From NCBI GenBank assembly GCA_030710605.1, contig CP092880.1, positions 22,169,007-22,233,006 of the forward strand: a stretch of 64,000 bases of DNA, read 5' to 3'. The notes under the pieces are model-generated. The model was given only the letters and a program-made list of their open reading frames with translations. It did no database searches and was not told the DNA's origin. The position numbers and the translations under genes were made by a program. Of this stretch, positions 1 through 9,600 are shown piece after piece (the stretch's first letter is position 1; each line of letters starts with the position of its first letter). The stretch is from Cordylochernes scorpioides. Its lineage: Eukaryota; Arthropoda; Arachnida; Pseudoscorpiones; Chernetidae.

Positions 1-440
1 TCAGCTCTGGAGATCTTTGATGGTGAAAGCTAGGTGTACTGGCAATGAGTAGGTAATGATATACATTTTAGAAAGAGCAAGAATTATAAGCTTTGCAACA
101 AATGGCAGCTCAGAATCCAATGACTCAACATTTCCAAGTAGAATGAGTCATGTGAGTTCCTCACATGGTTGGCCAAATAACACAGCAATATGGTTATAAT
201 TCTCATGTCCTCAGTTTGAAGTATCCTTTGTTTTAACCATGGCTATAACAACATAACATATCAAGTCATGTTGTTATAGCAAGATTCGACTATATATCAA
301 AATTAAATAATACAAAATGTTAAATAAGGCAAGAAGGCTGTAATCATCGCAGAAAACACAACAATAGAACCCTGGTATAAATATAGCACACTTATACACC
401 TTGAAAAAAACTTAAGGAAGTGGAAAGTCTGATGTTTCTT
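1..440. other. AT-rich intergenic DNA with a Tigger-like fragment
   Basis: No coding region is visible. Around 230-300 a short piece with two facing GTTATAGCAAG-type arms resembles the end of a Tigger/pogo MITE. At about 385-425 there is one end of the ACTCATGGACAAAACTTAAGG MITE family found elsewhere in this window. The remainder shows nothing I can assign. Confidence 0.4.
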
Positions 441-752
441 CTCTTCTTCTTCTTCTTTCTTATCTCCACACTAGGTGAAGTAAAATGCGTCTACCTTTGT
501 CATTAAGACTGGGAGCACTACTCAGTGGCAGGCCGACTTAGCTCCAAAAAAAAAATGGCCGCCTCTGACATGAGGAACAGACGCCATGTGCAGCTGCTCC
601 TAACATGGAGTACAAACGCTGCTCATCCTGTATCCCTGGATTAGGAGCCCTTACAGGGTACTATCAGCCAGGCCAGCTGAACCTAGGTTTTTTAGTGAGC
701 TTGTTACTGCTCCCCCTCCTCCTTTTTCATCCGGGCTTGGGACCGGCAAAGG
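441..752 (+). mobile_element. MITE family M1, copy 1
   Basis: This is a dispersed 320-400 bp repeat, present six times in the window. One end is CTTCTTCTTTCTTATCTCC and the 3' end of this copy is at GGGACCGGCAAAGG. The best-preserved copy (4916-5316) shows that both ends carry inverted versions of the same ~45-bp terminal sequence, so this is a non-autonomous DNA transposon and not a SINE. The 79-codon open frame at 605-844 recurs in other copies, but with changing frame ends, so I do not treat it as a gene. The superfamily is unknown to me because target duplications are not clear. Confidence 0.6.
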
Positions 753-890
753 TTTTTTTTAAAGAGACAGAGTCAATTTTGTTGACACTTGGTTATATGT
801 CTTCAATAAAGATCAGTGTAATATCTTCCAGAGTTATTGTCTGAATACTGATATACAGTAGAACCTCCCTGTAAAGGACACCTAATCTAC
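753..890 (+). mobile_element. Fragment of Tc1-like MITE M2, followed by a Tigger-type end
   Basis: The stretch AGAGACAGAGTCAATTTTG through AGAGTTATTGTCTGAATA matches the internal part of the M2 MITE (compare 58060-58150). It is followed directly by CAGTAGAACCTCCCTG, the terminal sequence of the Tigger-like family T1. Both pieces are truncated and lie between the two inverted M1 copies. Confidence 0.5.
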
Positions 891-960
891 TTTGAATGGA
901 GGTCACTGATGCAGAAAGGTTAGCGACTACTAATAGGTATAATAGAAGAAGCAACTCCAC

Positions 961-1321
961 CTTTGCCGGTCCCAAGCCCGGATGAAAAAGGAGGAGGGGG
1001 AGCATTAACAAGCTCACTAAAAAACCTGGGCTCAGCTGGCCCGGCTGATAGTACCCTGTAAGAGTTCCAGGGATACAGGATGAGCAGCATTTGTACTCCA
1101 TATTAGGAGCAGCTGCACATGGCGTCTGTTCCTCATGTCAGAGACGGCCATTTCTTTTGGAGCTAAGTCGGCCTGCTACTGAGTAGTGCTCCCAAGTCTT
1201 AATGACAAAGGCAGACACATTCTACTTCACCCAATCATGATGGTTGTCAAATCTCTTTTTCAAAAGTCTCAAGCTTTACACCCTAATATGATTGAATGGA
1301 GATAAGAAAGAAGAAGAAGAT
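961..1321 (-). mobile_element. MITE family M1, copy 2 (inverted)
   Basis: This is the reverse-orientation copy of the repeat at 441-752. It starts with CTTTGCCGGTCCCAAGCCCGG and ends with GGAGATAAGAAAGAAGAAG. With copy 1 it forms a large imperfect inverted repeat with arms over 300 bp. Confidence 0.6.
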
Positions 1322-1638
1322 AGGAGAAGTATTACATGCCTTGACATCTTGTGTGCAGATCTCAACTCTAGCTACATTCAATATTTTGGGAAGTTTTCCT
1401 CTTAATAACATGTGCTCTAAATTCGTCCTTCAAAAAGACATCAATAAGCATTAATTAAGGTAAATTCAAACTATTTTGACACATATGATTCTTTTTAAAT
1501 AAAATAATTTTCTATTGCTCTGCAATGATAAATTAATGGGAGAACCTGATTCAATAGTGGTGAACCCTCCCAGCAGTTTCACCAGTATGAGCAGTAGAAA
1601 ATTACTTTATACCAGAAAGAATCCTATGTGTTGACAAG
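1322..1638. other. AT-rich DNA, no gene seen
   Basis: At about 1543-1590 there is a short piece related to the dispersed repeat seen at 2570-2830 and 51520-51725 (CCCTCCCAGCAGTTTCACC). The rest has no recognisable feature. Confidence 0.4.
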
Positions 1639-1795
1639 AAAATAAGACCTAATACAAATAAATTAATAGTGTGTGTTATTTCAGTAACCTGTTACTGAAT
1701 TGTTACATACTATTAATTTATTTGGATTAGGTCTTATTTTTTTGTAACTATAATCAATAATCCAAATTGTGCTTTATCAATCATATGTGTCAAAA
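1639..1795. mobile_element. Penelope-like palindrome family P1, copy 1 (decayed core)
   Basis: Two inverted arms (AAATAAGACCTAAT... and its complement ...ATTAGGTCTTATTT) enclose a short GTAAC/GTTAC hairpin. It matches the outer arms of the copies at 2298 and 5970. The hammerhead-like CTGANGA box is lost here, so only the palindromic framework remains. The tail AATCCAAATTGTGCTTTATCA is shared with all family members. Confidence 0.5.
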
Positions 1796-1797
1796 CT

Positions 1798-2075
1798 ACA
1801 GTAGACCCTCCCTGTAGAGTACACCTAATTGCAGAATCAAAGTGTCCTTTAGGTAGAAGTGTCCTCTTACCGGAGAGTTAGTAAATAGTAAAAATGGTAA
1901 TTTAGGCTAATGTACAGTAGAATCTCCCTGTAAAGGACACCTAATTTCAGAGCCAAACTGTCCTTTAGGGAGTGATGTCCTCTTACCGGAGAGTTTCTAA
2001 ATAGTAAAAATGGTAATTTTGACAATGAAAACTGTCCTTTATAGAGAGGTGTCCACTAGCAGGGTGTCCTACTGT
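1798..2075 (+). mobile_element. Two Tigger-like MITE T1 copies, the first truncated
   Basis: The family has termini CAGTAGAACCTCCCTGTA and its complement and inserts at TA. It carries the internal text 'GGACACCTAATTGCAGAGCC', and short halves pair with each other. A partial copy (about 1798-1912) is followed directly by a nearly complete copy (about 1915-2073). The terminal sequence resembles pogo/Tigger elements. There is no open reading frame. Confidence 0.6.
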
Positions 2076-2261
2076 AGTTTACATTTCTCATATAAAAGAT
2101 GGTGCGCTAATGCAAAAGAGGTTAGCATTAATGAAACCTATTCAAGACTGTTCTAGCATCATACCATTTGCTTGCACCACCCACCCTACATTCATCAATT
2201 GAGTTTAATCGAGAACTAATGACACATTATTGCTATATTTAAAAGTGCAAAGCAATAACGC

Positions 2262-2287
2262 GCCATATATATATATATATATATATA
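2262..2287. repeat. (AT)n microsatellite
   Basis: An uninterrupted run of about 12 AT dinucleotides precedes the P1 palindrome. Confidence 0.9.
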
Positions 2288-2297
2288 AAATGAATGG

Positions 2298-2532
2298 ATT
2301 TAAGCACAAGTTTTTCTTTTAAACACAAGGTAATAAGACCAAATCCAAATAAATAAATAGTGTGTGACGTTTCGGTAACAGCGTTGTTACCATCTTCAGA
2401 CAAAAGTACTGAATTTTGTCTGAAGATGGTAACAACGCTGTTACCGAAACGTCACACACTATTTATTTATTTGGATTTGGTCGTATTACCTTGTGTTTAT
2501 AATCTACAATCCAAATTGTGCCTCATCAAGTT
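2298..2532. mobile_element. Penelope-like palindrome family P1, copy 2, with two opposed hammerhead-like cores
   Basis: An inverted repeat with arms of about 100 bp. The minus-strand arm carries TCTTCAG (2393-2399) and GTTTC (2369-2373). The plus-strand arm carries CTGAAGA (2420-2426), a stem GGTAAC/GTTACC around AACGCT, then GAAAC (2446-2450) and GTC (2451-2453). This order, CTGANGA - hairpin - GAAAC - GTC, is that of the hammerhead ribozyme, which is known from Penelope-like retroelement terminal repeats. One extra base sits between CTGAAGA and the stem, so activity is uncertain. Helix I could be TGT/ACA, only 3 bp. Assignment to Penelope is inference; no reverse transcriptase is present. 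Confidence 0.6.
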
Positions 2533-2569
2533 TTTCTTTTATATACAATAAAAACTCCTAAAAGCTTAT

Positions 2570-2830
2570 GTCCAAAGTTTTCTTGAAAACCATTTCCGAG
2601 ATTCTAACCTTCAGTGTGGCATATATAAGCAGAACCATCCAATATAGTGTTAAAGTTCTAAGAAGTGGTCTGGTAGATTAAATTGGCGAAACCGCTGGGA
2701 GGGTAACCACTGATGAGCCAAGCCCTCCCAATATATTTTTTTATTGCAGAAAGGTCAGTAGAATTTGTATTGTATATAAAAGAAACATCATGCTTAAATC
2801 CTTTCATTTTATATATCTAAAAGTAATGGA
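2570..2830. repeat. Dispersed repeat D1, copy 1
   Basis: About 250 bp (GATTCTAACCTTCAGTGTGG ... CTGGGAGGGTAACCACTGATG ... TATAAAAGAAACATCATG) that recurs at 51520-51725. Partial, reversed pieces occur at 18703-18766 and 27640-27702. There are no clear termini and no coding potential, so the class is unknown. Confidence 0.5.
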
Positions 2831-3230
2831 GGGTTTTAAGAAATGTCAATGAATGGAAAATCCAGGATTGATAAGATTGAAGGTTGCTTAGAGGAAGTAA
2901 AAAAAGAAGAATAGCACTAGGAATGGTCGCAATGATGAAATTGGACAAGATTATGAAAGATAAAGAAAGGCACATTTCTCTCTCAAGATAAAGATGATAA
3001 TTATTGAGGTATTTGTATTCCCTGTTATCATTTATGGATGTGAGAGCTGGACTCTCAGAAAAGAAGAAAAAAAAAATTGAAGTTTTTGAAATATGAATAT
3101 GGAAAAAGCTACTCAGAATGCCATAGACAGATAAACGGACAAATATTTCAATCTTAAATAAAATTAATATCCTACAAGATCCCTAGAATTCTCTCCAAAT
3201 ATATAAACAAAGACTGGACTATGATAAGAC
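2831..3230 (+). pseudogene. LINE ORF2 C-terminal fragment, upstream piece
   Basis: The plus strand, with frame changes, reads a segment containing IALGMVAMMKLDKI, then FPVIIYGCESWTL around 3013-3057, then an EVFEIWIWKKLLRM-like stretch. The order 'IYGCE(S/T)WTL ... R/K-x-L-E-x-F-E-M-W ... TD+-TN' is typical of the region after the reverse transcriptase in RTE/L1-like LINE proteins. It has stops and frameshifts and is a dead fragment. The continuation lies at 3450-3665, beyond an inserted P1 palindrome. Confidence 0.6.
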
Positions 3231-3447
3231 ACAATTTGGATTATAGATTATAAACACAAAGTAACAAGACCAAATCCAAATAAATAATAAATTTACATAC
3301 ATGATAACAGTAACTATTTAAACATGCTATGGTATAATTTCTCATTCAGTACTTTTGTCTGAAGATGGTAATAATGCTGTTACTGAAACGTCACACACTA
3401 TTTATTTGGATTTAGATCTATTACCTTGTGTTTAAAAATTTACCTAC
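3215..3447. mobile_element. Penelope-like palindrome family P1, copy 3, inserted in a LINE
   Basis: CACAATTTGGATTATAGATT at the left and the complementary ATTACCTTGTGTTTA at the right frame an imperfect palindrome. The plus strand carries CTGAAGA (3359-3365), a GGTAAT/GTTACT stem, and GAAACGTC (3384-3391), the same hammerhead-like order as at 2420. The left arm lost its own core. The element splits the LINE fragment on either side. Confidence 0.6.
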
Positions 3448-3665
3448 TTCAGACACATGAGAGCAAACAGTGTGGAGAAGATGTTGACATTATGAAAAAT
3501 TGAAGGAAGAGAGGAAGACCTGCAATGAGCTGACTAGAAGAGGTCAAGAAAGCTACCAGAAGGTCACTAGATGAGAGAGATGGTCACTAACTGATCAAAT
3601 TAGACAATTTTAATCCATAGTGACCAAAAGTCTAACTCGACTTGAAGGATTCTAACAACAACAAA
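3448..3665 (+). pseudogene. LINE ORF2 C-terminal fragment, downstream piece
   Basis: Reads YFRHMRANSVEKMLTL, a stop, then GRRGRPAMS and LEEVKKATRRSLDERD, which is the end of the RTE/L1-like LINE polyprotein ('FGH-x-xR ... L-x-G+-EG+R-+GRP'). It continues the fragment at 2831-3230. It has in-frame stops and is non-functional. Confidence 0.6.
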
Positions 3666-3694
3666 AGCATTATTATGATGAAAAGCTGCTTTTG

Positions 3695-3955
3695 TAGATT
3701 GGGAGTCGGTGGAAGGATGGTCTAAACAGTTGGTTTTTGACTGCTACGACCCAGGTTTGATTCCCGAATTGGGTACTTTTTTCTAATAAAAAAATGCTCC
3801 AATGGCCCCCAATTCTTGTAAAAGTCCAACCCCACCAGCGATTGCAAGTAAACAAACAGGGCTCTGGCATATTTATAAGTGCAAAGTCGAACTGCTTTTC
3901 ACATGTGTAGACATGTATGTGATGCACTTACAGTAAAAGCAGTTGCCTACTTCTA
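3695..3955 (+). mobile_element. tRNA-derived SINE
   Basis: A tRNA-like head at about 3700-3776 has a B box GGTTTGATTCC (3754-3764, one change from GGTTCGATTCC) and an A-box-like TGGTCTAAACAG at 3718-3729 with one extra base. A run of T follows at 3777-3782, which could end RNA polymerase III transcription. About 170 bp of unrelated body follow (CCAATGGCCCCCAATTCTTG ...). The head does not fold into an intact tRNA, so this is a SINE or tRNA pseudogene and not a tRNA gene. Confidence 0.5.
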
Positions 3956-4074
3956 CCCAACATGATTATCATGGCCTGTACCATGTGTACTAGGGATAAG
4001 CAAAAAATTTTCATTTATCAATATTTTTATACTTTTTACAAAATATTTTTGCTATTCCTTCTTTAATGCCCTCT

Positions 4075-4230
4075 TTACTTGGCAAAAAGATATAGTAAAA
4101 CCTCGCAGAAAGACCTTCTGATGAGGGATTACCTTTATAAAATGAAAAACTAACCCTAATTCTAAAAAGAGACCAATTCCAGGAAAGACAAAGAGTTTCC
4201 ATGTTTTGTAAGGCCATGGTGGGTTATAAT
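4075..4230. mobile_element. Tigger-like MITE fragment
   Basis: ATAGTAAAACCTCGCAGAAAG resembles a pogo/Tigger terminus at one end only. The far side (GGTGGGTTATAATGTAATCG) does not give a clear inverted partner. The short ORFs across it are chance. Confidence 0.35.
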
Positions 4231-4915
4231 GTAATCGTTGCAAAATTCCCTATCTAGCTCGATACCATCATCACATAAGGTGTTTAAAAGCCAAAATGTT
4301 TATATAATGAAATGCTCTCTTTCTGCTGACTCTTCCAGCCTTGAGAGTCTGGCCATCAACCATACAAGGAGGAAATAGAGGTACAGTCTTTAATTCAACA
4401 TCCCAAGGGATCAGAACTTTCAGTTCAATTAAAGTAAGTTAGATGATTTCATCACAACATTCATTTCTAGTAGATATTTTTATATGATAACCAAATATAT
4501 TATTAAAATCATAATTTTAGAAAATAGGATTGTAATATATTTTTATTAATAATGTGAATTGAAATCATTAGAAATTTTTATTTTTTTAATATTTCATGAT
4601 CAAATTTAAGCGAAGGATAATATGGAATTATTATATTTTTGAACAAAGGAAAAATTACTATTTTAATCTAATGGGGGAAAAGAAATAAATTGATAGAATA
4701 AAAGAGAAGGCTAAAGAATTAATTTTTCACTCTTTAAGACACTGTGACTAGTGACGCTTAAGTTACGCCTAAATGGTTGAGTAAACAAATCGTGTGTAAA
4801 TGTCGGCGCCTATATTTGCAAAGCATTGTAACACTTTTAAGCACAGTGCATATACACTTTTAAGGTCATCATGTCCCCCGCATGCCATAGTATTGTGTTT
4901 ATAGCATTAGATTTG
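4231..4915. other. AT-rich DNA, no gene seen
   Basis: No coding potential, RNA gene or repeat boundary that I can support. At 4330-4480 a short piece recurs, inverted and diverged, near 6440-6540 (compare CAAGGGATCAGAACTTTCAG with AGCTATGATCCCTTGGGGTC). Confidence 0.35.
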
Positions 4916-5316
4916 TCTTCTTCTTTCTTATCTCCACTCAGTCAAATCAGGGTATAAAACTCCGTCTTTACCGGTCCCAAGCCCGGATGAAAAAGGAGGA
5001 GGGGGAGCAGTAACAAGCTCAGTAAAAAACCTGGGTTCAGCTGGCCCGGCTGATAGTACCCTGTAAGGGCTCCTGATCCAGGGATACAGGATGAGCAGCG
5101 TTTGTACTCCATGTTAGGAGCAGCTGCACATGGCGTCTGTTCCTCATGTCAGAGGCGGCCATTTCTTTTGGAGCTAAGTCGGCCTGCCACTGAGTAGTGC
5201 TCCCAGTCTTGATGACAAAGGCAGACGCATTCTACTTCACCCAATCATGATGGTTGTCATGCTTTACAAGCTTGATACCTTGATATGATTAAGTGAAGAT
5301 AAGAAAGAAGAAGAAG
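4916..5316 (-). mobile_element. MITE family M1, copy 3 (both ends present)
   Basis: The left end is CTTCTTCTTTCTTATCTCC followed by ACTCAGTCAAATCAGGGTAT. The right end is the inverted equivalent, ending GATAAGAAAGAAGAAGAAG. These ~45-bp terminal inverted repeats show that M1 is a DNA-type MITE of about 400 bp. It is followed at 5319-5385 by a piece of the 136-bp satellite in reverse orientation. Confidence 0.7.
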
Positions 5317-5318
5317 GA

Positions 5319-5386
5319 GGGTATCAAGTTTGTAGAGCTTATTGATGGTGTCTGCTGGGGATGAGTAGAGCTCATCAATGGATGTG
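5319..5386 (-). repeat. Reverse-oriented fragment of the 136-bp satellite
   Basis: GGGTATCAAGTTTGTAGAGC ... GAGCTCATCAATGGATG is the complement of about half a monomer of the array at 6607-10497. It directly abuts an M1 MITE end, linking the two families. Confidence 0.65.
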
Positions 5387-5520
5387 CCAATATAATCAAT
5401 GATGTAGCTATAAGAAAAAAATACTACAAAAAACATTGTGCTTTATCAATCAATGATGTAGTTTGGGGTTGCAGGTTGAGAATTTCAAATAGATTTATAT
5501 TTAAAAGGAATTATCAAATA

Positions 5521-5680
5521 CAGTAGAACCTCCCTTTAGCAGACACCTCTCTACAAAGGACAGTTTTCATTTGAAAAATTACCAATTTTACAATTTAGCA
5601 ACTCTTTGGTAAGAGGACACCTCTCCCTAAAGGACAGTGTGTCTCTGCAATTAGATGTTCTTTATTGGGAGGTTCTACTG
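5521..5680 (+). mobile_element. Tigger-like MITE T1, complete copy
   Basis: 160 bp with termini CAGTAGAACCTCCCTTTA and GGGAGGTTCTACTG, flanked on both sides by TA (5519-5520 and 5681-5682). The two halves are complementary. The length, the TA target and the terminal sequence fit pogo/Tigger-derived MITEs. Confidence 0.75.
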
Positions 5681-5689
5681 TATTGTTGA

Positions 5690-5855
5690 AATTTGATTTC
5701 GAAAAACAGTTCGATTTATCGATAGTGTTGAATTATCATTAGGTCGAATTAGCATTTGTTATTTGATAGGCTGAAGGACATGAAATGAAAACATGGCCGA
5801 ATTTACCACATGTCGAATTATAGCGCGTCAAATTAACGAGGTTGTATTTTAAGTG
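5690..5855. mobile_element. Probable MITE (TTCGAATTA-type)
   Basis: CGAAAAACAGTTCGATTTATCG near the left and GTCAAATTAACGAGGTTGTA at the right, with internal GTCGAATTA repeats, resemble another pogo-like MITE whose termini have decayed. The assignment is tentative. Confidence 0.35.
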
Positions 5856-5964
5856 TAGGAAGTAGTGGCAGGGGTGATATTCATTAGAGATCTCCAGGCA
5901 ACAAGGATGGATGGGGACTTTCTCTACATAAAAATGAAGGTGACAGTGGTCACATGTACAGTAT

Positions 5965-6420
5965 ACCCTTCATGGAAATACGACCTAATTCAAATAAATT
6001 ATATGTGTGTGACATTTTGGTAACAGCATTGTTACCACAGCATCACACACTATCAATTTATTTGGATTAGGTCTTATATAGCTATGATCTATCATCCAAA
6101 TTTTGCTTTAACACTTTACTTCATTCTTTTGTCTGAAGATGGTAACAACGCTGTTACCAAAACGTCACATATTATAATTTTGTCTGATGATGGTAACAAC
6201 ACTGTTACTGAAACGTCACACATTATTAATTTATTATTTTGTCTGATGATGGTAACAACGCTGTTACCGAAATGTCACACACTATTCATTTATTCCTTTG
6301 TCTGATGATGGTAACAATGCTGTAACTGAAACGTCACACACTATTAATTTATTTGGATATTGGTCTTATTTTCTTGTAGCTATAATCTATAATCCAAATT
6401 TTGCTTTATCATATTTGGTG
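5965..6420 (+). mobile_element. Penelope-like palindrome family P1, copy 4, with four tandem hammerhead-like modules
   Basis: A P1 palindrome (about 5965-6110) continues into four plus-strand modules with CTGANGA boxes at 6133, 6184, 6243 and 6302. Each has a GGTAAC-type hairpin. GAAACGTC is intact in modules 2 (6210-6217) and 4 (6328-6335). Module 1 has AAAACGTC and module 3 has GAAATGTC. Modules 2-4 are spaced exactly 59 bp. Three modules have the textbook CTGATGA box. As in other P1 copies, one extra T precedes the stem. The array ends in the family tail AATCCAAATTTTGCTTTATCA. No protein-coding part is present. Confidence 0.65.
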
Positions 6421-6606
6421 ATCCTAGAAAAATGTTAAATAGCCGTAATTGCTGTGTGGAAATCATCTAACAGATATTAATTCAACTGAAAGCTATGATC
6501 CCTTGGGGTCTTGAATTCAAGAGGAAAGACAGTAAATCTAAAACCAAACGATTATTCTTGGTATCTTTGTCTTATCTGATACTCAAATGTATCAATACTT
6601 CAACCA

Positions 6607-9600
6607 CAGCACATTGACTGTATTGACTCATCCATTGATGAGCTCTACTCATCACCAACAGACACAATCAACAAGCTCTACAAGCTTGATAGCCTGATAT
6701 GATTGTTGAGTGGAGATAAGAAAGAAGAAGTTGTGGATCTAACACCTCATTGACTGTATTGACTCATCCATTGATGAGCTCTACACATCCCCAGAAGACA
6801 TCATCAACAAGCTCTACAGGCTTGATACCATAATATGATTGTTGAGTGGAGATAAGAAAGAAGAAGTTGTGGATCAAACACACCATTGACTGTATGACTC
6901 ATCCATTGATGAGCTCTACTCATCCCCAACAGACACCATCAACAAGCTCTACAAGCTTGATAGCCTGATATGATTGTTGAATGGAGATAAGAAAGAAGAA
7001 GTTGTGGATCAAACACACCATTGACTGTATTGACTCATCCATTGATGAGCTCTACTCATCCCCAACAGACACAATCAACAAGCTTTACAAGCTTGATACC
7101 CTGATATGATTTTTGAGTGGAGATAAGAAAGAAGAAGTTGTGGATCAAACACACCATTGACTGTATTGACTCATCCATTGATGAGCTCTACTCATCCCCA
7201 ACAGACACAATCAACAAGCTTTACAAGCTTGATACCCTGATATAATTGTTGAGTGGAGATAAGAAAGAAGAAGTTGTAGATCAAACACACCATTGACTGT
7301 ATTGACTCATCCATTGATGAGCTCTACTTATCCCCAACAGACACAATCAACAAGCTTTACAAGCTTGATATGATTGTTGAGTGGAGATAAGAAAGAAGTT
7401 GTGGATCTAACACACCATTGACTGTATTGACTCATCCATTGATGAGCTCTACACATCCCCAACAGACACAATCAACAAGCTTTACAAGCTTGATATGATT
7501 GTTGAGTGGAGATAAGAAAGAAGAAGTTGTGGATCTAACACAACATTGACTGTATTGACTCATCCATTGATGAGCTCTACACATCCCCAACAGACACAAT
7601 CAACAAGCTTTACAAGCTTGATATGATTGTTGAGTGGAGATAAGAAAGAAGAAGTTGTGGATCAAACACACCATTGACTGTATTGACTCATCCATTGATG
7701 AGCTCTACTCATGCCCAACAGACACAATCAGCAAGCTTTACAAGCTTAATACCATAATATGATTGTGAGTGGAGATAAGAAATAAGAAGTTGTGGATCAA
7801 ACACACCATTGACTGTATTGACTCATCCATTGATGAGCTCTACACATCCCCAGAAGACATCATCAACAAGCTTTACAAGCTTAATACCATAATATGATTG
7901 TTGAGTGGAGATAAGAAAGAAGAATTTGTGGATCAAACACACCATTGACTGTATTGACTCATCCATTGATGAGCTCTACACATCCCCAGAAGACATCATC
8001 AACAAGCTTTACAAGCTTAATACCATAATATGATTGTTGAGTGGAGATAAGAAAGAAGAAGTTGTGGATCAAACACACCATTGACTGTATTGCCTCATCC
8101 ATTGATGAGCTCTACACATCCCCAGAAGACATCATCAACAAGCTTTACAAGCTTAATACCATAATATGATTGTTGAGTGGAGATAAGAAAGAAGAAGTTG
8201 TGGATCAAACACACCATTGACTGTATTGACTCATCCATTGATGAGCTCTACACATCCCCAGAAGACATCATCAACAAGCTTTACAAGCTTAATACCATAA
8301 TATGATTGTTGAGTGGAGATGAGAAAGAAGAAGTTGTGGATCAAACACACCATTGACTGTATTGACTCATCCATTGATGAGCTCTACTCATCCCCAGATG
8401 ACATCATCAACAAGCTTTACAAGCTTGATAGCCTGATATGATTGTTGAATGGAGATAAGAAAGAAGAAGTTGTGGATCAAATACACCATTGACTGTATTG
8501 ACTCATCCATTGATGAGCTCTACTCATCCCCAACAGACACAATCAACAAGCTTTACAAGCTTGATACCCTGATATGATTGTTGAATGGAGATAAGAAAGA
8601 AGAAGTTGTGGATCAAATACACCATTGACTGTATTGACTCATCCATTGATGAGCTCTACTCATCCCCAGAAGACATCATCAACAAGCTTTACAAGCTTGA
8701 TACCCTGATATGATTGTTGAGTGGAGATAAGAAAGAAGAATTTGTGGATCTAACACACCATTGACTGTATTGACTCATCCATCGATGAGCTCTACTCATC
8801 CATTGATGAGCTCTACACACCCCAACAGACACAATCAACAAGCTTTACAAGCTTGATATGATTGTTGAGTGGAGATAAGAAAGAAGAAGTTGTGGATCAA
8901 ACACACCATTGACTGTATTGACTCATCCATTGATGAGCTCTACACATCCCCAGAAGACATCATCAACAAGCTTTACAAGCTTAATACCATAATATGATTG
9001 TTGAGTGGAGATAAGAAAGAAGAAGTTGTGGATCAAACACACCATTGACTGTATTGACTCATCCATTGATGAGCTCTACTCATCCCCAGAAGACATCCTC
9101 AACAAGCTTTACAAGCTTGATAGCCTGATATGATTGTTGAATGGAGATAAGAAAGAAGAAGTTGTGGATCAAATACACCATTGACTGTATTGACTCATCC
9201 ATTGATGAGCTCTACTCATCCCCAGAAGACATCCTCAACAAGCTTTACAAGCTTGATAGCCTGATATGATTGTTGAATGGAGATAAGAAAGAAGAAGTTG
9301 TGGATCAAATACACCATTGACTGTATTGACTCATCCATTGATGAGCTCTACTCATCCCCAGAAGACATCCTCAACAAGCTTTACAAGCTTGATAGCCTGA
9401 TATGATTGTTGAATGGAGATAAGAAAGAAGAAGTTGTGGATCAAATACACCATTGACTGTATTGACTCATCCATTGATGAGCTCTACACATCCCCAACAG
9501 ACACAATCAATAAGCTTTACAAGCTTGATACCCTAATATGATTGTTGAGTGGAGATAAGAAAGAAGAAGTTGTGGATCAAACACACCATTGACTGTATTG

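Noticed and set aside
605..844. Recurrent small protein beginning MEYKRCSSC
   Set aside because: It appears in several M1 copies on whichever strand they lie, but the end of the frame differs each time and the MITE has no coding constraint visible.
2690..2730. Hammerhead-like CTGATGA in repeat D1
   Set aside because: GAAAC lies before CTGATGA and no GAAA follows a stem; the sister copy at 51606 does not help.
3700..3776. tRNA gene
   Set aside because: The B box has a C-to-T change, the A box has an extra base and no full cloverleaf forms; it is a SINE head.
4090..4130. Hammerhead-like CTGATGAGGG near 4110
   Set aside because: No matching stem and no GAAA box follow.
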